This document shows, piece after piece, positions 4,407-5,866 of a DNA stretch of 5,866 nt (position 1 is the first letter of the stretch; every line of letters begins with the position of its first letter). Source of the stretch: CAZVFE01 sp964626405 (GTDB taxonomy: Bacteria; Bacteroidota; Bacteroidia; Cytophagales; Spirosomataceae); assembly GCA_964626405.1 (NCBI GenBank), contig CAZVFE010000090.1, positions 1-5,866 on the forward strand. Reading direction: 5' to 3'. The position numbers were made by a program, and so were the translations under genes. A model generated the notes under the pieces. The model was not told the origin of the DNA and ran no database searches. It saw only the letters and a list, made by a program, of their open reading frames with translations.

Positions 4407-5866
4407 ATGAGCAAATCTTTACCAAGCAGATCCGAAAATTATTCAGAATGGTATAATGAATTAGTAAAAAGAGCCGACCTAGCAGAAAATTCTCCTGTAA
4501 GAGGTTCCATGGTGATCAAACCCTATGGATATTCAATTTGGGAGAAAATGCAGCGTATTTTGGACGATATGTTTAAAGAAACGGGACATACCAATGCTTA
4601 TTTTCCTTTATTTATTCCGAAATCCTATCTTTCAAAGGAGGCATCTCACGTGGAAGGTTTTGCGAAAGAATGTGCAGTGGTTACGCATTATAGATTGAAA
4701 AATGATCCAAATGGAAAGGGAATTATTGTAGACGAAGAGGCAAAATTAGAAGAGGAATTAATTGTTCGTCCTACCTCTGAGACGGTAATTTGGTCGACTT
4801 ATAAGAATTGGATACAATCTTATCGTGATTTGCCGATATTGGTAAATCAGTGGGCGAATGTGGTACGATGGGAAATGAGAACTCGCTTATTTTTAAGAAC
4901 GGCGGAGTTTTTATGGCAGGAAGGGCATACGGCACATGAGACTAAGGAAGAAGCCATTGAGGAAACCAAGAAAATCTTAGAGGTATATGCCAATTTTGCT
5001 GAGCAATACATGGCAGTACCGGTATTAAAGGGCGTGAAGACTGCCAATGAACGATTTGCTGGAGCGGAAGATACCTATTGTATTGAAGCGATGATGCAAG
5101 ATGGGAAGGCGCTTCAGGCTGGGACTTCGCATTTCTTGGGTCAAAATTTTGCAAAGGCCTTTGATGTAAAATATTTAACGAAAGAAAATAAGCAAGAATT
5201 TGTCTGGGGTACTTCTTGGGGGGTATCTACCCGATTGATGGGAGCCTTGATTATGGCACATTCGGATGATCAGGGATTGGTTTTACCACCAGCATTGGCT
5301 CCGATTCAGGTAGTTGTGGTACCAATCTTTAGGAAGGAAGAACAATTAGCAGAATTAAAGGCGAAATTAGATCCTTTGGTTGCTGATTTAAAGAAAAGAG
5401 GGATCTCGGTAAAATTAGATGAATCGGATAAACAGAGTCCGGGTTTTAAATTTGCAGAATATGAATTAAAGGGGGTACCTGTGAGATTGGCGATGGGGGG
5501 AAGAGATTTGGAAAATGGCACAATTGAATTAGCGAGAAGAGATACATTGGAGAAGAATTCATTGCCATTTGAGGGAATTGCAGATTATGTGGAGAATTTA
5601 CTAAAGGAAATACAGGAAAATATCTTTAAAAAGGCTTATGATTTTAGAGCTGAGAATACCTTTGAGGTGAATACTTGGGCAGAATTTGAAGAGCAAATTG
5701 AAAAAGGTGGATTCTTATCTGCCCATTGGGATGGCAGCTCTGAGACCGAGGAAAAAATCAAAGAATTAACAAAGGCAACAATCCGTTGTATTCCTATAGA
5801 TGCCAAGGAGGAAGCAGGAAAATGTATCCTTACGGGCAATCCATCTAGCAAGAGGGTCATTTTTGC
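4407..5866 (+). CDS. proS: Prolyl-tRNA synthetase, short archaeal/eukaryote-like type, 3' end cut by window
   Basis: This class II synthetase joins proline to tRNA-Pro in the cytoplasm. I translated 486 full codons with the frame open at the window edge; the family is about 490 residues, so only a few are missing. Motif 1 lies around VRGSMVIKPYGYSIWEKMQ (31-49). Motif 2 spans RPTSE (121-125), RWE (154-156) and RTAEFLWQEGHTAH (164-177). Motif 3 is GTSWGVSTRLMGA (268-280) with R276. The anticodon-binding domain runs from about 298 to 400 and includes MGGRD (363-367). The C-terminal domain follows, with HWDG, ATIRC and GKC. No editing (INS) domain sits between motifs 2 and 3, which marks the archaeal/eukaryote-like form usual in Bacteroidota. 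Three of the four cysteines that bind zinc in some relatives are replaced (D442, T447, T476; C473 remains). ATG 4407 is the first ATG in frame; a weak AGGA (4390-4393) lies 13 bases upstream. Confidence 0.96.
   Translation, partial: MSKSLPSRSENYSEWYNELVKRADLAENSPVRGSMVIKPYGYSIWEKMQRILDDMFKETGHTNAYFPLFIPKSYLSKEASHVEGFAKECAVVTHYRLKNDPNGKGIIVDEEAKLEEELIVRPTSETVIWSTYKNWIQSYRDLPILVNQWANVVRWEMRTRLFLRTAEFLWQEGHTAHETKEEAIEETKKILEVYANFAEQYMAVPVLKGVKTANERFAGAEDTYCIEAMMQDGKALQAGTSHFLGQNFAKAFDVKYLTKENKQEFVWGTSWGVSTRLMGALIMAHSDDQGLVLPPALAPIQVVVVPIFRKEEQLAELKAKLDPLVADLKKRGISVKLDESDKQSPGFKFAEYELKGVPVRLAMGGRDLENGTIELARRDTLEKNSLPFEGIADYVENLLKEIQENIFKKAYDFRAENTFEVNTWAEFEEQIEKGGFLSAHWDGSSETEEKIKELTKATIRCIPIDAKEEAGKCILTGNPSSKRVIF

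Noticed and set aside
4847..5860. Several minus-strand open frames of 66-74 residues
   Set aside because: They lie opposite a fully convincing proS reading frame, have no recognisable domains or start signals, and overlap each other.

Overview
The window looks like ordinary chromosomal sequence from an AT-rich member of the Bacteroidota. The evidence is the gene content: a DUF1599 protein followed by a DoxX/thioredoxin-like BT_3928-type protein, an OmpP1/FadL-like outer membrane protein with the N-terminal signature typical of this phylum, and the short ProS without an editing insertion. A perfect TAnnTTTG promoter element, A-rich leaders and scarce Shine-Dalgarno sites fit as well. I cannot place it below phylum with confidence.

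Layout. Positions 1-1773 hold a tight plus-strand cluster: the 3' end of a DUF1599 gene, a membrane protein of the BT_3928/DoxX type, and shikimate kinase (aroK), with gaps of 1 and 2 bases. Positions 1770-4303 hold a minus-strand pair: a probable lipoprotein with an Asn/Ser/Gly-rich tail (3335-4303) and, 8 bases downstream, a FadL-like outer membrane protein (1770-3326). aroK and the outer membrane gene converge and share 4 bases, with both TAG stops inside one CTAG. Positions 4304-4406 form the only real intergenic region. It is a divergent promoter region with a good -7 element for proS and two adjacent palindromes. From 4407 to the window end lies proS, prolyl-tRNA synthetase, which lacks only its last few codons.

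How the genes relate. The plus cluster is probably one transcript, with translation coupled across the short junctions. aroK serves aromatic amino acid and folate precursor synthesis. The minus pair is probably one cell-envelope transcript, with one product tethered by lipid and the other an outer membrane beta-barrel. proS is a stand-alone housekeeping gene transcribed away from the pair.

Caveats. A run of exactly 100 N (3851-3950) interrupts the lipoprotein gene, so its true length and middle sequence are unknown. I see no mobile element, CRISPR array, RNA gene or evident defence system. The points most worth checking are the cysteine-free thioredoxin-like domain fused to DoxX, the lost zinc cysteines in ProS, the decad repeat in the lipoprotein tail, the convergent stop overlap and the palindromes at the divergent promoter. 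None of these amounts to strong evidence for an undescribed system.
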